From NCBI RefSeq assembly GCF_008727875.1, contig NZ_VTWS01000005.1, forward strand, positions 186,001 to 250,000: a stretch of DNA of 64,000 nucleotides. Reading direction: 5' to 3'. Under the pieces are notes generated by a model. That model saw only the letters and a program-made list of their open reading frames with translations, was not told the DNA's origin and did not search any database. The number at the start of each line of letters is the position of its first letter. Position 1 is the first letter of the stretch. This document shows positions 34,737 to 44,221 of the stretch, one piece after another. Source of the DNA: Larkinella humicola (GTDB lineage Bacteria; Bacteroidota; Bacteroidia; Cytophagales; Spirosomataceae). The position numbers and the translations under genes were made by a program.

Positions 34737-35345
34737 TTATTGAGTATTTCCGGTAAAACGGGACATCATGACCTGCTGTGACTCATTGATATCCTTTGCT
34801 TGTAAAACTTTTTGTATGGTAAGCCACACTATTCTACAATCTAGTCCAAAAGATACATTCTCCACATACCATACATCGTATTCAAATTTCTTTTCCCACG
34901 ATAGGGTGTTTCGGCCATTCACCTGCGCCCAACCCGTTATACCGGGCCGAACGGTATGCCGCCTGCGCTGATGATCGGTATACAGAGGCAGGTATTCGAC
35001 CAGCAACGGGCGGGGTCCTATCAGGCTCATTTCACCCTTCAGAACATTCCAGAGCTGTGGCAATTCATCCAGGGATGTTTTTCGAACCAATCGGCCAATC
35101 GGCGTCAGGCGGTCAGCATCGGGCAACAAGCGACCATCCGGAGCACGCCGGTCGTTCATCGTTTTGAATTTAACCAACCAAAAAATTCGCTCATTTCGGC
35201 CCGGCCGGGCCTGAATAAAAAATGGATTTCCACCAGTAGCCAGTGTCAGTGCAGGTAACAGCAAACACAGCGCAGGCAGCAGGGCCAGCAGAGCGATCGC
35301 TGATACGCTGATATCAATGAGACGTTTCCCGGCTTTCTGATACAT
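34737..35345 (-). CDS. initiating sugar phosphate transferase (PglC/WcaJ type)
   Basis: A 202-residue monotopic phosphoglycosyl transferase that moves a sugar phosphate from UDP-sugar to undecaprenyl phosphate, starting repeat-unit assembly. It has one N-terminal hydrophobic segment after GKRLIDI, VKFKTMNDRR, then the catalytic region TSLDELPQLWNVLKGEMSLI and GPRPLLVEYLPLY, and a late RHTVRPGITGWAQVNGRN. Its size matches the small PglC class rather than the long WcaJ class. Being next to PglE/PglD-like genes, it may start with a diacetamido sugar. Confidence 0.93.
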   Translation of the reverse strand: MYQKAGKRLIDISVSAIALLALLPALCLLLPALTLATGGNPFFIQARPGRNERIFWLVKFKTMNDRRAPDGRLLPDADRLTPIGRLVRKTSLDELPQLWNVLKGEMSLIGPRPLLVEYLPLYTDHQRRRHTVRPGITGWAQVNGRNTLSWEKKFEYDVWYVENVSFGLDCRIVWLTIQKVLQAKDINESQQVMMSRFTGNTQ

Positions 35346-35500
35346 TTTCAGTGCGTTGTGAGTAGTAAGCCTTTATTTTTTTCTATTCAAATGTCGTTTC
35401 CGTACGAATAGCCGTTCACCGGGAACCGGCCAGCCACACCTCACGGTTCAGCGGATGCCCCTGACTTGGTGAAGTTGTTGCAAAAGCAGTTTTTTCATAG

Positions 35501-36667
35501 CTAGATAAGACGTTTTTCGACCATCAATCGCTTGTATTCGATCAGCCATTGTTGCCATATCCATTGCTGGTCAAACCGTTCGACCATCAATTCGCGCGAC
35601 TTCCGGCTGAATTTCTGACGCAGGTCGGTATCTTCATACAACCGCTTCATGGCCAGATAAAGAGACTCTTCATCCTTGGGTGGAACAATCAGTCCATTCA
35701 CCTCCCGGGTCACGATCTCGTTGCATCCGTTGATATCCGTTACAATCATGGGTAATTCCATACAGGCGGCCTGCATTGGGACATTCGGAAACCCTTCCCG
35801 GTAACTCGGAAAAACCAGCGCATCGGCCATAGCCAAATAAGGACGTACGTCCGCCTGAAAACCGGTTATGATGATATCCCCGCGGTTTTTCAGGAGTTGT
35901 TCCGAATCGGGCGAAATCGGGTCCAGATCCGACTCAAATGGCCCGACCAACACCAACCGGATGTCCGGACAGGTATTTGCTAACCGCACGTAGGCCTGTA
36001 TCAGCTCGTCAACTCCTTTTTGCCTAACAATGCGCCCTATGTAGATCCAGACAAACGTTTTTAACTGTATATTCCATTGATTCCGCACCGTTTGACCTTG
36101 CACACTCATCTCAACCGTTCGGTGAAAATGTCGGCTGTCGATACCGTTGCTGCTCCCGTGTCCGATTACTTTTAGTTTTTGAGGATTAGCATAGAGAACC
36201 TTTTCTACGTAGTTTCGTAACGCAATCGAATTGGGATAGATGCCTGTTGAACAAGCATACGTGAGTTGTTCTATCCTGATCAATACCTGTTTTAAAACTC
36301 CTTCGCGCTCCATGAGAGGCAAACCGGCAACGGTATGAAGCCGGATGGGAATTCCCGCGAGCCAGCCAGCCAGCATTCCGATCAAACCGGCTTTAGGGGT
36401 GTGCGTGTGAATAATGTCCGGACGCAGCCGCCGAAGGAGTCGGTATGCCACCCACAACGCTTTCAGGTCCTGTAGGGGAGTCAATTTTCGTGTCATCGGC
36501 ACAATGTAGTGTGGGCAACCTTCCTGTTGCTCAAGTTCCCGCAGCATTGTGCCATCGGCGCTGCTCATCCAGACGGTAAACCCTTGCAATTTCATGTACC
36601 GCATCTGTCCCCGGATTAGACTCTGAAGTGAAACCGGGACGGTTGTCATCCGCATCAGCTTAGTCAT
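35501..36667 (-). CDS. GT4-family glycosyltransferase
   Basis: A 388-residue GT-B-fold glycosyltransferase. The N-terminal domain has the acceptor-side DIIHTHTPKAGLIGMLAG, and the C-terminal domain has IYIGRIVRQKGVDELIQAY, VLVGPFESDL, and the nucleotide-binding PSYREGFPNVPMQAACMELP. It should add one sugar to the lipid-linked repeat unit on the cytosolic face. Its ATG overlaps the asparagine synthase stop by 8 bases. A 155-base gap without a gene separates it from the sugar transferase. Donor and acceptor are unknown. Confidence 0.92.
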   Translation of the reverse strand: MTKLMRMTTVPVSLQSLIRGQMRYMKLQGFTVWMSSADGTMLRELEQQEGCPHYIVPMTRKLTPLQDLKALWVAYRLLRRLRPDIIHTHTPKAGLIGMLAGWLAGIPIRLHTVAGLPLMEREGVLKQVLIRIEQLTYACSTGIYPNSIALRNYVEKVLYANPQKLKVIGHGSSNGIDSRHFHRTVEMSVQGQTVRNQWNIQLKTFVWIYIGRIVRQKGVDELIQAYVRLANTCPDIRLVLVGPFESDLDPISPDSEQLLKNRGDIIITGFQADVRPYLAMADALVFPSYREGFPNVPMQAACMELPMIVTDINGCNEIVTREVNGLIVPPKDEESLYLAMKRLYEDTDLRQKFSRKSRELMVERFDQQWIWQQWLIEYKRLMVEKRLI

Positions 36668-38501
36668 TTCTCACGGCTTTTCGATACCATACTTCCATTG
36701 CAAACAGAGAATACAGCATTTTAGCCCGTTTTTCAGCCGGAAATTTATCAGGCTGGTTGATCAGTTTACTGATAAATTCCCTTCGGATATACCGCTGTGC
36801 CAATTGTGGTTCCGCCAGATAGTCACAGACCACCGTTTTTAATTGTTTATCCATCCATTGTTTAAGTGGGACTTCAAATCCTCTTTTTGGTTGGTCAATC
36901 AATTTTTGAGGCAAATATTTTTTGGCCAGTTGACGCAGTAGATACTTTGTTGTGGTACTGTGAATCTTTAATGAATCCGGCAAGGTGGGTGCTAACTCTA
37001 ATAAATCTTTAGCCAGAAAAGGACTTCGACCTTCGAGCGAGTGTGCCATTGTGGCGATATCCATTTTTACCAATAAATTGCCGGGCAAAATAGTCTGAAA
37101 ATCTGCAACTTGCATTTGCTGCAATGAACTCAGTCCTGACATTCGTAGTCGATCTAGTGCTCCGGCCAGATCAGCCAGTGGCACAGGTTGGTAAAACGCT
37201 TCTGTATAGTTTTCAAAAACATCGGTCGTAGCTGACAAATAACGTTCAAGACCTGATTTTCGAGCCATATCCAGCATCCGATACGCAAAATTATACCGGC
37301 TTTTTTTGTTAGTTGGGTAAGGCAACGATCTGTAGAGCACATCGGCACTCCGCTGCACGACGCTGGGGAAATTGTTAAAGTCAAATCGAGCGGCTGGCAC
37401 ATAGCGCCGGTAACCGCCAAAGAGTTCATCAGCACCGTCACCGTTTAGAATGACCGTCAGGTGTTTCCTGGCTGCCTGCGCAACATAGTAGCTTGGAATG
37501 GCCGAACTATCCATGAACGGTTCACCATAGCCGGCAATAATCCGTTCGATGTCATCCTGAAGCCGTTCGAATGATAGTCGCACTTCTTTATGCTTTGTCT
37601 GGTAGCGATCGGCAACCAGCCGGGCCAACGGAGCTTCATCGTACTCTCCATTGGCGAACGATACAGTGAACGACCGAATGCCTGGTTTGAATTGAGCTGC
37701 CATTGCGGTGATTAATCCACTGTCAATTCCTCCACTCAGGAATACACCTACCTCCAAATCGGAGCTATCGATCCGCTGATTAACTGCTTTTCGCAAACAG
37801 GTGTCTACCTGTTCAAGGGCCTCTGTCTCCAAAATAGGACGTACCTGTTGGGCAAAAGCAGTGATGTCCCACCACGATGAAATCGCCAAAGTCCCCGTTC
37901 TACAGTCAATCTCGGCATAATGACCAGCTGGTAATTCCATAACATTGCAGTACGGCGTCTGTTGACCATATAGAAAACCGACCCGCAGATAACGGGCCAA
38001 CGCTTGGTCGTCAACTGATAAGGGCAGATAAGCCGCCAGGGCGTTCAATTCAGAGCTGAATGCCAATTGATTGTTGTGCTGATAAACATACAGCGGTTTT
38101 TTACCCGCCCGATCACGAACCAACAATATCGTTTGGGCCTTGGTGTCATAGAGCGCAAACGCAAACATTCCATCCAGTTGATCCAGCATCTTCAACCCTA
38201 ATAGTACAAAGAGATGAAGCAGCGTTTCAGTATCCGATGACGACTGACAGCTCAGGTTATACCGCTGACGTAACTGTTTATGGTTGTAAATTTCTCCATT
38301 AAAAATGATGGTGTAAATACCGTAAGTCATTGGCTGGCGTCCACCCGGTGACAAATCCTGAATTGCCAGTCGGGCATGAAACAGATAGACATTATCCTGT
38401 CGCCAATCCCGTTGCTCGTTCGGCCCCCGATGCAATAAGCTGCCCCTCAGGTACGCTGGTGAATCATGGGGCCAGTTAACGGTTCCAAATATGCCGCACA
38501 T
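36660..38501 (-). CDS. asnB: asparagine synthase (glutamine-hydrolysing)
   Basis: A 613-residue AsnB-family enzyme. The N-terminal glutaminase domain starts with Met-Cys2-Gly (MCGIFGTVNW) and has LLHRGPNEQRDW and FNGEIYNHKQLR; the synthetase domain has the pyrophosphatase loop LSGGIDSGLI and LNGDGADELFGGYRRY. It would amidate aspartate or, in this polysaccharide setting, a sugar uronic acid, as AsnB-like proteins in O-antigen loci (e.g. WbpS) are thought to do. A UDP-sugar dehydrogenase that can make uronic acids is encoded in the same locus, which favours the second role. Confidence 0.92.
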   Translation of the reverse strand: MCGIFGTVNWPHDSPAYLRGSLLHRGPNEQRDWRQDNVYLFHARLAIQDLSPGGRQPMTYGIYTIIFNGEIYNHKQLRQRYNLSCQSSSDTETLLHLFVLLGLKMLDQLDGMFAFALYDTKAQTILLVRDRAGKKPLYVYQHNNQLAFSSELNALAAYLPLSVDDQALARYLRVGFLYGQQTPYCNVMELPAGHYAEIDCRTGTLAISSWWDITAFAQQVRPILETEALEQVDTCLRKAVNQRIDSSDLEVGVFLSGGIDSGLITAMAAQFKPGIRSFTVSFANGEYDEAPLARLVADRYQTKHKEVRLSFERLQDDIERIIAGYGEPFMDSSAIPSYYVAQAARKHLTVILNGDGADELFGGYRRYVPAARFDFNNFPSVVQRSADVLYRSLPYPTNKKSRYNFAYRMLDMARKSGLERYLSATTDVFENYTEAFYQPVPLADLAGALDRLRMSGLSSLQQMQVADFQTILPGNLLVKMDIATMAHSLEGRSPFLAKDLLELAPTLPDSLKIHSTTTKYLLRQLAKKYLPQKLIDQPKRGFEVPLKQWMDKQLKTVVCDYLAEPQLAQRYIRREFISKLINQPDKFPAEKRAKMLYSLFAMEVWYRKAVRND

Positions 38502-38675
38502 AGAAACGAAGTAGTTTTAAACGAGACGATAGCGTCTGTCTACTTTTTAAAAAATACCCAGACAATCATAAAGCAAGGCACGCATAATTGCTTCTATAGA
38601 ATAGGCATAGACCGACGAGAACAGTATATCAACCTCATTTCTTCCGGGCAAATTATAGTGTTACCCTCTTATGCC

Positions 38676-39665
38676 TCATTCAACCCCGTTCAAAAACCAA
38701 TTATAAGTTTTTAACAGTCCTTCTTTCAGTGAGATTTCAGTTTGATATGAAAGTATTTTTCGACTTTTACATAAATCGGCAAGGCTATCTCGAACATCGC
38801 CTTTGCGTGGTTCTAAATACAATGGACTCAATTTTTTCTGGCCGATGGTACAGATTTCATCCCAAAGCTGATTCAATGAAATCCGTTCACCGACTGCGAC
38901 GTTGAAAATTTCGTTGTAGGTCATCGCATTTTTGACCAACATGGCAAGCACATTTGCCTGTACTGCATTTTCTACAAAAGTAAAATCTCGGGTCTGTTCG
39001 CCATCGCCATGAATGACAGGAGCAGTATTGCCCTTGATGGCATGCATGAATAATGGAATTACGGCGGCATAGGGGCCATTTGGACTTTGCCGGGGTCCAA
39101 ATATGTTAAAATACCGCAGGCCAATGGTTTCCATTTCATAGATCTTACCGAATACCCGCGCATATTGCTCATTAGCTGCTTTTGTAACTGCATAAGGTGA
39201 AAGCGGCCAGCCGATTTGATGTTCTGCTTTTGGAAGTGCCGGGCTATCGCCATATACAGAACTTGATGAAGCATAAACAAATCGTCGAATTCCGGCGTCT
39301 CTCGCTGCAATCAGCATATTCAAAAACCCAGTTACATTGACTTGATGCGTGCGCATGGGGTCATTAATGGAACGTGGGACAGAGCCAAGTGCAGCCTGAT
39401 GCGAAATATGAGTAATGCCTTCACAGGCTAGCCGACAGGCGTCGGCATCGGCAATGTCACCTTCCAATAACTCAAAAGCCGGATGAGTTCTAAACTCTTC
39501 CAGATTATTCTTACACCCTGTACTGAAATTATCGAATACGCGGACCTTTCCGGCATTATGCTTCAGCAGATACTCAACCAAATTTGATCCAATGAAACCG
39601 GCTCCTCCAGTTATTAAAAATGCGTATTCGCTCAATGAGCTCTCGTAATAGGCGGTTTTATACAT
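38676..39665 (-). CDS. UDP-N-acetylglucosamine 4-epimerase-like SDR protein
   Basis: A 329-residue extended short-chain dehydrogenase. It has the NAD-binding TGGAGFIGSNLVEYLL, DNFSTGCKNNLEEF, YASSSSVYGDSPALPK, catalytic YxxxK in YAVTKAANEQYA, and RYFNIFGPRQSPNGPYAAV typical of WbpP/Gne-type epimerases. It would interconvert UDP-GlcNAc and UDP-GalNAc, or the matching uronic acids. It is flanked by gene-free gaps of 174 and 157 bases in which I see nothing. Its base composition is AT-richer than the core genes. Confidence 0.9.
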   Translation of the reverse strand: MYKTAYYESSLSEYAFLITGGAGFIGSNLVEYLLKHNAGKVRVFDNFSTGCKNNLEEFRTHPAFELLEGDIADADACRLACEGITHISHQAALGSVPRSINDPMRTHQVNVTGFLNMLIAARDAGIRRFVYASSSSVYGDSPALPKAEHQIGWPLSPYAVTKAANEQYARVFGKIYEMETIGLRYFNIFGPRQSPNGPYAAVIPLFMHAIKGNTAPVIHGDGEQTRDFTFVENAVQANVLAMLVKNAMTYNEIFNVAVGERISLNQLWDEICTIGQKKLSPLYLEPRKGDVRDSLADLCKSRKILSYQTEISLKEGLLKTYNWFLNGVE

Positions 39666-39822
39666 TCTCTATAGTCGTTCGTCGGCGATACCGGTTTTAA
39701 ACATCTTTTTGAAGTAAATATATGTATGCTCAAGCAATTTAAATCAATAAAATAAACTGCACTCCGATAAAAAGTTAAGGAAACCGGTACACTAATCGTT
39801 TGAACAAGGGCATGATTCCGGT

Positions 39823-40695
39823 TCATAGCCTGTGTGTCAGATTGCGTTGAATCGATTGGGTCAGCATTTCTTGAGCATGCTGCTGCTCCAATGTAGTCAA
39901 TACTTTACTCCTACGATGCAACAACCAATCTTCATTATTAAAAAGATGAAAGAGTATATAAAGGCCGTCTTTTACATAAGTCATAAGGAAAGCAAGTAGT
40001 GTATTTCGGTGACCAATTTTTTTACTGTATTTTTTGAGAAGTGTACGTACGGCCTGCGATGTTTGTAAGTATTTTTTAGTATAGGGAAGCCCTATTTCTC
40101 TGTAAAACAGAAGCGAATCTGTAATTACGTGAAACTTTGCTGTTTCAATAATTGATAACCACAATTCAATGTCTTGTCCCCTAAAATTCGTGGGATTATA
40201 AGGGTGTTCCAAGAACCAGTTCTTTCTAGCCATAACAGTGGGATGTGCAATAGGGACTCCACATATGGCCCCTTTAAGGGTATTTGGCAAGCTTGTACTA
40301 CCCCTTATTCCAAACACCTTATTATGCTTATCAATAGTGTAAATGAATGAACTCACGACATCGACTTCTGGATGTTTGCCAAAATAGTCGATTTGAACTT
40401 GTAGACGCTTATCCACCATAATGTCGTCTGCATCCATCCGAGCAATCAGCAAGCCTTGTGCTAATTGAGAAATTTGGTTCAGACGGATTGGTAAGCCAAG
40501 ATTAAGTCCATCAGCAATAACTTTTATTCGGGGATCGCTAAACGAACGGGCAATACCAACCGAGTTATCCGTCGACCCATCATCAACAATAAGCAATTCC
40601 CAATCCTGGAACGTTTGGTTCAAGACCGAGTGAATGGTATCGGCCAGGTAGGGAGCAGCGTTATAAACCGGTAAGCCAACGGTAACCACAGGCAT
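39823..40695 (-). CDS. GT2-family glycosyltransferase
   Basis: A 290-residue GT-A-fold glycosyltransferase with the family start VVTVGLPVYNAAPYLADTI, the nucleotide-binding LLIVDDGSTDNS, and the metal-binding RMDADDIM. A late GQDIELWLSI block takes the place of the ED motif. It has no strong membrane helix. It should extend the repeat unit. It starts 18 bases after the fucosyltransferase stop on the same strand and is part of the operon. Donor and acceptor cannot be told from the sequence. Confidence 0.92.
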   Translation of the reverse strand: MPVVTVGLPVYNAAPYLADTIHSVLNQTFQDWELLIVDDGSTDNSVGIARSFSDPRIKVIADGLNLGLPIRLNQISQLAQGLLIARMDADDIMVDKRLQVQIDYFGKHPEVDVVSSFIYTIDKHNKVFGIRGSTSLPNTLKGAICGVPIAHPTVMARKNWFLEHPYNPTNFRGQDIELWLSIIETAKFHVITDSLLFYREIGLPYTKKYLQTSQAVRTLLKKYSKKIGHRNTLLAFLMTYVKDGLYILFHLFNNEDWLLHRRSKVLTTLEQQHAQEMLTQSIQRNLTHRL

Positions 40696-40713
40696 ACAAT
40701 TACCTCTTTTTGT

Positions 40714-41610
40714 TTAAAGTTGAATCCAGCCGGGATAAACCAGTTCATCCGACTTGATAAAAGTACCACGGTCATACACCCAATTCTTCGGAACAATGAC
40801 CACTTTATCGGCATGTTTGCTCAACCACGCAGCCCACCAGCTAAAGGTGCTGTTGGGTATGATAAAATGGTGGCAGAGTGTCATCAGGTGCAAATAGGTT
40901 CCGGCCTGTTCACCTGCATACTCGTCGCCTACGAATACAGTAGGACCATCAAACCGAAGATGAGTTCGGCACCAATCAATATCGTCGGAAAACACATAGA
41001 AGGCAGGCTCGGTGACATGCGTCCGAATCATCCGTTCCGCTTGCTGGTAATATACTGTCTCAATAATGTTATGACGCAAATTTGTCACAAAGTCACTCCG
41101 TCGTACATGAACACAAACCGATTGTTGCTGCTGGATGTCTTCAGCCAATCCGTTTGCAAACGAAGGAATAGGCTTTTTAAAACATAAATCTGATTTTAAT
41201 TCTTTTATAACCGATTGAAAATAGCGTACAGACTGCCAATAACCGCTTAGATAAGTATTATCATCTACCTGACCTATTCGGCTATCATACTGAAACGGAA
41301 TTCGTTCATACACATAGGTCAAAGTTCCCGTTTTGATCCAATGGTTTAACAATCGCTTTCCATACCGGTTGAGAAAAGAAGAACTAGTTCCATATCTTCG
41401 TGAAATATCTAATGTAACAAGAGTAGGGTTGATGTTAAAAACATCAAGATCATAGTTTCGAAAAACAACGCGCTGACCAGTCACATTTCGACTTGTCAAA
41501 AATCTGGTATCTATGAACAGGTCCGTTTTCTTTTTAAAAGCTAAACTTCGTCCAATAGCGTATTGAAATAATTGATTACCAAGTCCACCCATTAACTCAA
41601 CGACGATCAT
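40714..41610 (-). CDS. GT11-family alpha-1,2-fucosyltransferase
   Basis: A 298-residue glycosyltransferase of family GT11, which transfers L-fucose from GDP-fucose in alpha-1,2 linkage. It has the start VVELMGGLGNQLFQYAIG, the GDP-fucose-binding motif HVRRSDF, and the C-terminal IPNSTFSWWAAWLSKHADK with YPGW near the end. No gmd or fcl genes for GDP-fucose are in the window, so the donor must be made elsewhere. A related substrate such as a GDP-rhamnose-like sugar is possible. Confidence 0.94.
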   Translation of the reverse strand: MIVVELMGGLGNQLFQYAIGRSLAFKKKTDLFIDTRFLTSRNVTGQRVVFRNYDLDVFNINPTLVTLDISRRYGTSSSFLNRYGKRLLNHWIKTGTLTYVYERIPFQYDSRIGQVDDNTYLSGYWQSVRYFQSVIKELKSDLCFKKPIPSFANGLAEDIQQQQSVCVHVRRSDFVTNLRHNIIETVYYQQAERMIRTHVTEPAFYVFSDDIDWCRTHLRFDGPTVFVGDEYAGEQAGTYLHLMTLCHHFIIPNSTFSWWAAWLSKHADKVVIVPKNWVYDRGTFIKSDELVYPGWIQL

Positions 41611-41652
41611 GCCAAGAACACTTTAGTTATTCAACTTTATCTATTGTTAAAC

Positions 41653-42768
41653 TTAAAAGCTTTCGTACAATGTTGTATATTTTTCAATTATTTGTTCTTG
41701 ATCATGTTTAAGACGTACGTGTTTTTTTCCCCTTTCGGCTAAATCATTGGAAAAATCCGGATCATTTTTTAGCCTCCTGATTGCATCTACCATAGCCTGT
41801 TTTGAGTTAACAATGATGCCCCCTTCATGATCACGCACATTACCAACATCAAAAGCTATCCACGGCAAACCGGCAGCCATTGCCTCTAAAATCACTACAG
41901 GTGAAGCTTCACGCGTGGAAGGAAGAACGAATACATTTGCATGCTTGTAAGCCGACACAGTTATATCCCGATTACATTGCCTGGTTTGAAAATTTGAGAT
42001 TAAATATTCTTTGACACGACAAACATAATAGCATCCAGAATAAATACCCATTCGATCAAGATTAAAACGACGTGTCTGAATTGGTCTCCCAATATTAACA
42101 ACTGATGTATCCGGTAAATTTTCAGCTAAATAATGCAAGGTATTATGACCTTTTAAGCCAACGTGATTAGAAACATTCAGTATCCAATATCGCTCATTAA
42201 TTCCCCATTCATTGCGTAAATTGCAGGTAAATATGCTTTCAAATTCCTGAATATTAACACCATTTGGAATAATAGAATAATGGCGATACCCTATTTTTTG
42301 CAGATACGGAACTTCCTCGAAAGCGGAGGACAGACAGGTAACAGCGTCAATATGATTCAAAACTTCCCTAAATCGATCAAAATAGCTCTTCCATCCAGAA
42401 TTATTTAAAGATGAAAATCCATGTGGTGTAACAATAACAGGACGCTTTCTAACCGGATACCAATTTATAAGCGCATCGAAAGTCCAGTTCTGGCAGGCAT
42501 GATGATGTTGAATGTCCCAATCACCTTTATCAATAAAGTCTATGAACTGACTGACCTCGCCTGACATTCCTGAAATCCAATTACCGGCAACTTTAAATTG
42601 GCGAATATGTACTCCATTGTGTTCATTGACTGTACGATCAACGTGATATGTAGTTACAACGGTTACCTTATATCCTTTACGTACCAAACCTTCGGCGAGC
42701 ATGGTCATTATCGAAGAAATACCGTTTCTTAAAGGAAAATACGACTCCCCTATTAATACAATTTTCAT
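41653..42768 (-). CDS. GT4-family glycosyltransferase
   Basis: A 371-residue GT-B glycosyltransferase. It opens with IVLIGESYFPLRNGISS, and has VVTTYHVDRTVNEHNGVHI, TPHGFSSLNN, SIIPNGVNIQEFESIF, and the nucleotide-binding VLPSTREASPVVILEAMAAG. Its ATG overlaps the Wzy stop by 4 bases, so the two are probably translated together. The gene is clearly AT-rich compared with the core genes, as are the neighbouring Wzy and Wzx genes. Substrates are unknown. Confidence 0.92.
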   Translation of the reverse strand: MKIVLIGESYFPLRNGISSIMTMLAEGLVRKGYKVTVVTTYHVDRTVNEHNGVHIRQFKVAGNWISGMSGEVSQFIDFIDKGDWDIQHHHACQNWTFDALINWYPVRKRPVIVTPHGFSSLNNSGWKSYFDRFREVLNHIDAVTCLSSAFEEVPYLQKIGYRHYSIIPNGVNIQEFESIFTCNLRNEWGINERYWILNVSNHVGLKGHNTLHYLAENLPDTSVVNIGRPIQTRRFNLDRMGIYSGCYYVCRVKEYLISNFQTRQCNRDITVSAYKHANVFVLPSTREASPVVILEAMAAGLPWIAFDVGNVRDHEGGIIVNSKQAMVDAIRRLKNDPDFSNDLAERGKKHVRLKHDQEQIIEKYTTLYESF

Positions 42769-44183
42769 GACTCAAATTCTAATTTCATTTCTTCAACTTG
42801 ATATTTACAAATAATGAGCAGGATGATTGCTGGCAAACAAGAATACACTAAAAACTGAATTAGGACAGAAATGCTTAGAAAAATGGCTGCATTATAGTGA
42901 ATAGCTATATAAAACCAAGCGACTGCAATAGCTTTTGAGTAAAGTAGACTTTGTTTGAATAATTTGTCTATTTTGCAATAGAAATAACCAATTAACAAAT
43001 GAGAAAGTACAACACCTACCAATCCAAAATTATAGTAAAATTCTCCAGCAACAGGTATGACCTGATCTGAGCTAATTGATGAACTGTAAATAGCTTGATT
43101 ATACATAGAAACACCACTTGTTAGGCGAAAGTTTTTTCCGACCAGTGGTATAGAGAACAATATCGACGAAAGTAAAGTATTACCTTGTAGTTGATAATCC
43201 GTATAAATTAAAGGTGTTATCTGATAAGGCGTTCCGAAATAAATCTGATGAGCCGATGGCACATATCCAAAATTATCAGCAAAAAGTTTTAACAGTTTGG
43301 GTATTTCATCTAAACTGAACTCACGTAATGATCGAACCAATCCAAAAAAAAACAGCAAAACAATAGCCGGAATACCCATTACGATAACAGGTACTTTATT
43401 GTAAACTTTAAAATAGCTAAACATTATACTTAAAAGAGACAATAAAGGGTAAATAATGTTAGCCCGGTTACTACTAAGCGAACAAAGCACACAGAGTACA
43501 ATAAAAAGAATATTTTGTCTCCAATATGGTCCCCCTATCTTGTCGCGTTTTTGATCAGCTAAGATCCAAAACAGGATTGACGAAAATGGTAAAAATCGGG
43601 ACGTCATGCTCCCTATAAGTCCTATTATACTTCCTGCATTATTTTCATTGAATTGAGCTATTGTTTCTTTTAAAAAGGAACCAGTTAAATAGCCTTGAAT
43701 AGATCCGTAACGAACTAAAATAGAGAAAATACCAATTAACAGAAAAATGTAGGCAAGCCAACGAATAGGTTCATAATTTTCAGTTTTCATGGATCGGTTG
43801 TATTTATTCAAACCGTTTAATTTCCAGCCAACTGTGAAAGCCAGGAAGGCAAATGTAGTTACAGCAACTTCCTCAATTAAATTTGTTCTTTTCCATTCAA
43901 ACTTCTGCACCTGATTTCCCCATATTAATAGCTCTAATGGGATTAATACTAATTTGTTTAGAAAAACAAATAACATCAGATTTTTTGGTGTCAATAAAGT
44001 ATCATCACTCCTAAACACTGGAAACCATGACTGGACTAGAAAAAACAGAACAATGAGGGAAAAAAGCAACCAATCTACAACATGAAATGACACACTACTA
44101 TACGTAATTACTACTCCCATTAACAGGCCTAACCAAATAAGCAATAATCCCCATTTAAGAAAGTAAGAAAACAATAGTTTCAT
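42765..44183 (-). CDS. Wzy-like oligosaccharide repeat-unit polymerase
   Basis: A 472-residue integral membrane protein with about 12 hydrophobic segments and a large non-membrane loop in the second half (about 330-390: FADNFGYVPSAHQIYFGTP and the following segment). Such low-conservation proteins inside Wzx/Wzy loci are the polymerases that join repeat units on the periplasmic face. The gene order (Wzx directly upstream, GT4 overlapping downstream) supports this. Sequence alone does not separate it from other O-antigen polymerase or ligase families. It is AT-rich. Confidence 0.78.
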   Translation of the reverse strand: MKLLFSYFLKWGLLLIWLGLLMGVVITYSSVSFHVVDWLLFSLIVLFFLVQSWFPVFRSDDTLLTPKNLMLFVFLNKLVLIPLELLIWGNQVQKFEWKRTNLIEEVAVTTFAFLAFTVGWKLNGLNKYNRSMKTENYEPIRWLAYIFLLIGIFSILVRYGSIQGYLTGSFLKETIAQFNENNAGSIIGLIGSMTSRFLPFSSILFWILADQKRDKIGGPYWRQNILFIVLCVLCSLSSNRANIIYPLLSLLSIMFSYFKVYNKVPVIVMGIPAIVLLFFFGLVRSLREFSLDEIPKLLKLFADNFGYVPSAHQIYFGTPYQITPLIYTDYQLQGNTLLSSILFSIPLVGKNFRLTSGVSMYNQAIYSSSISSDQVIPVAGEFYYNFGLVGVVLSHLLIGYFYCKIDKLFKQSLLYSKAIAVAWFYIAIHYNAAIFLSISVLIQFLVYSCLPAIILLIICKYQVEEMKLEFES

Positions 44184-44221
44184 GATTTATTCTTAGAAAT
44201 AGTATGCGTATTTACTCGAAA

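Noticed and set aside
32915-35345. Protein N-glycosylation (Pgl) system
   Set aside because: The PglC/D/E-like trio is present, but there is no PglB oligosaccharyltransferase or PglK; the genes fit a Wzx/Wzy polysaccharide locus.
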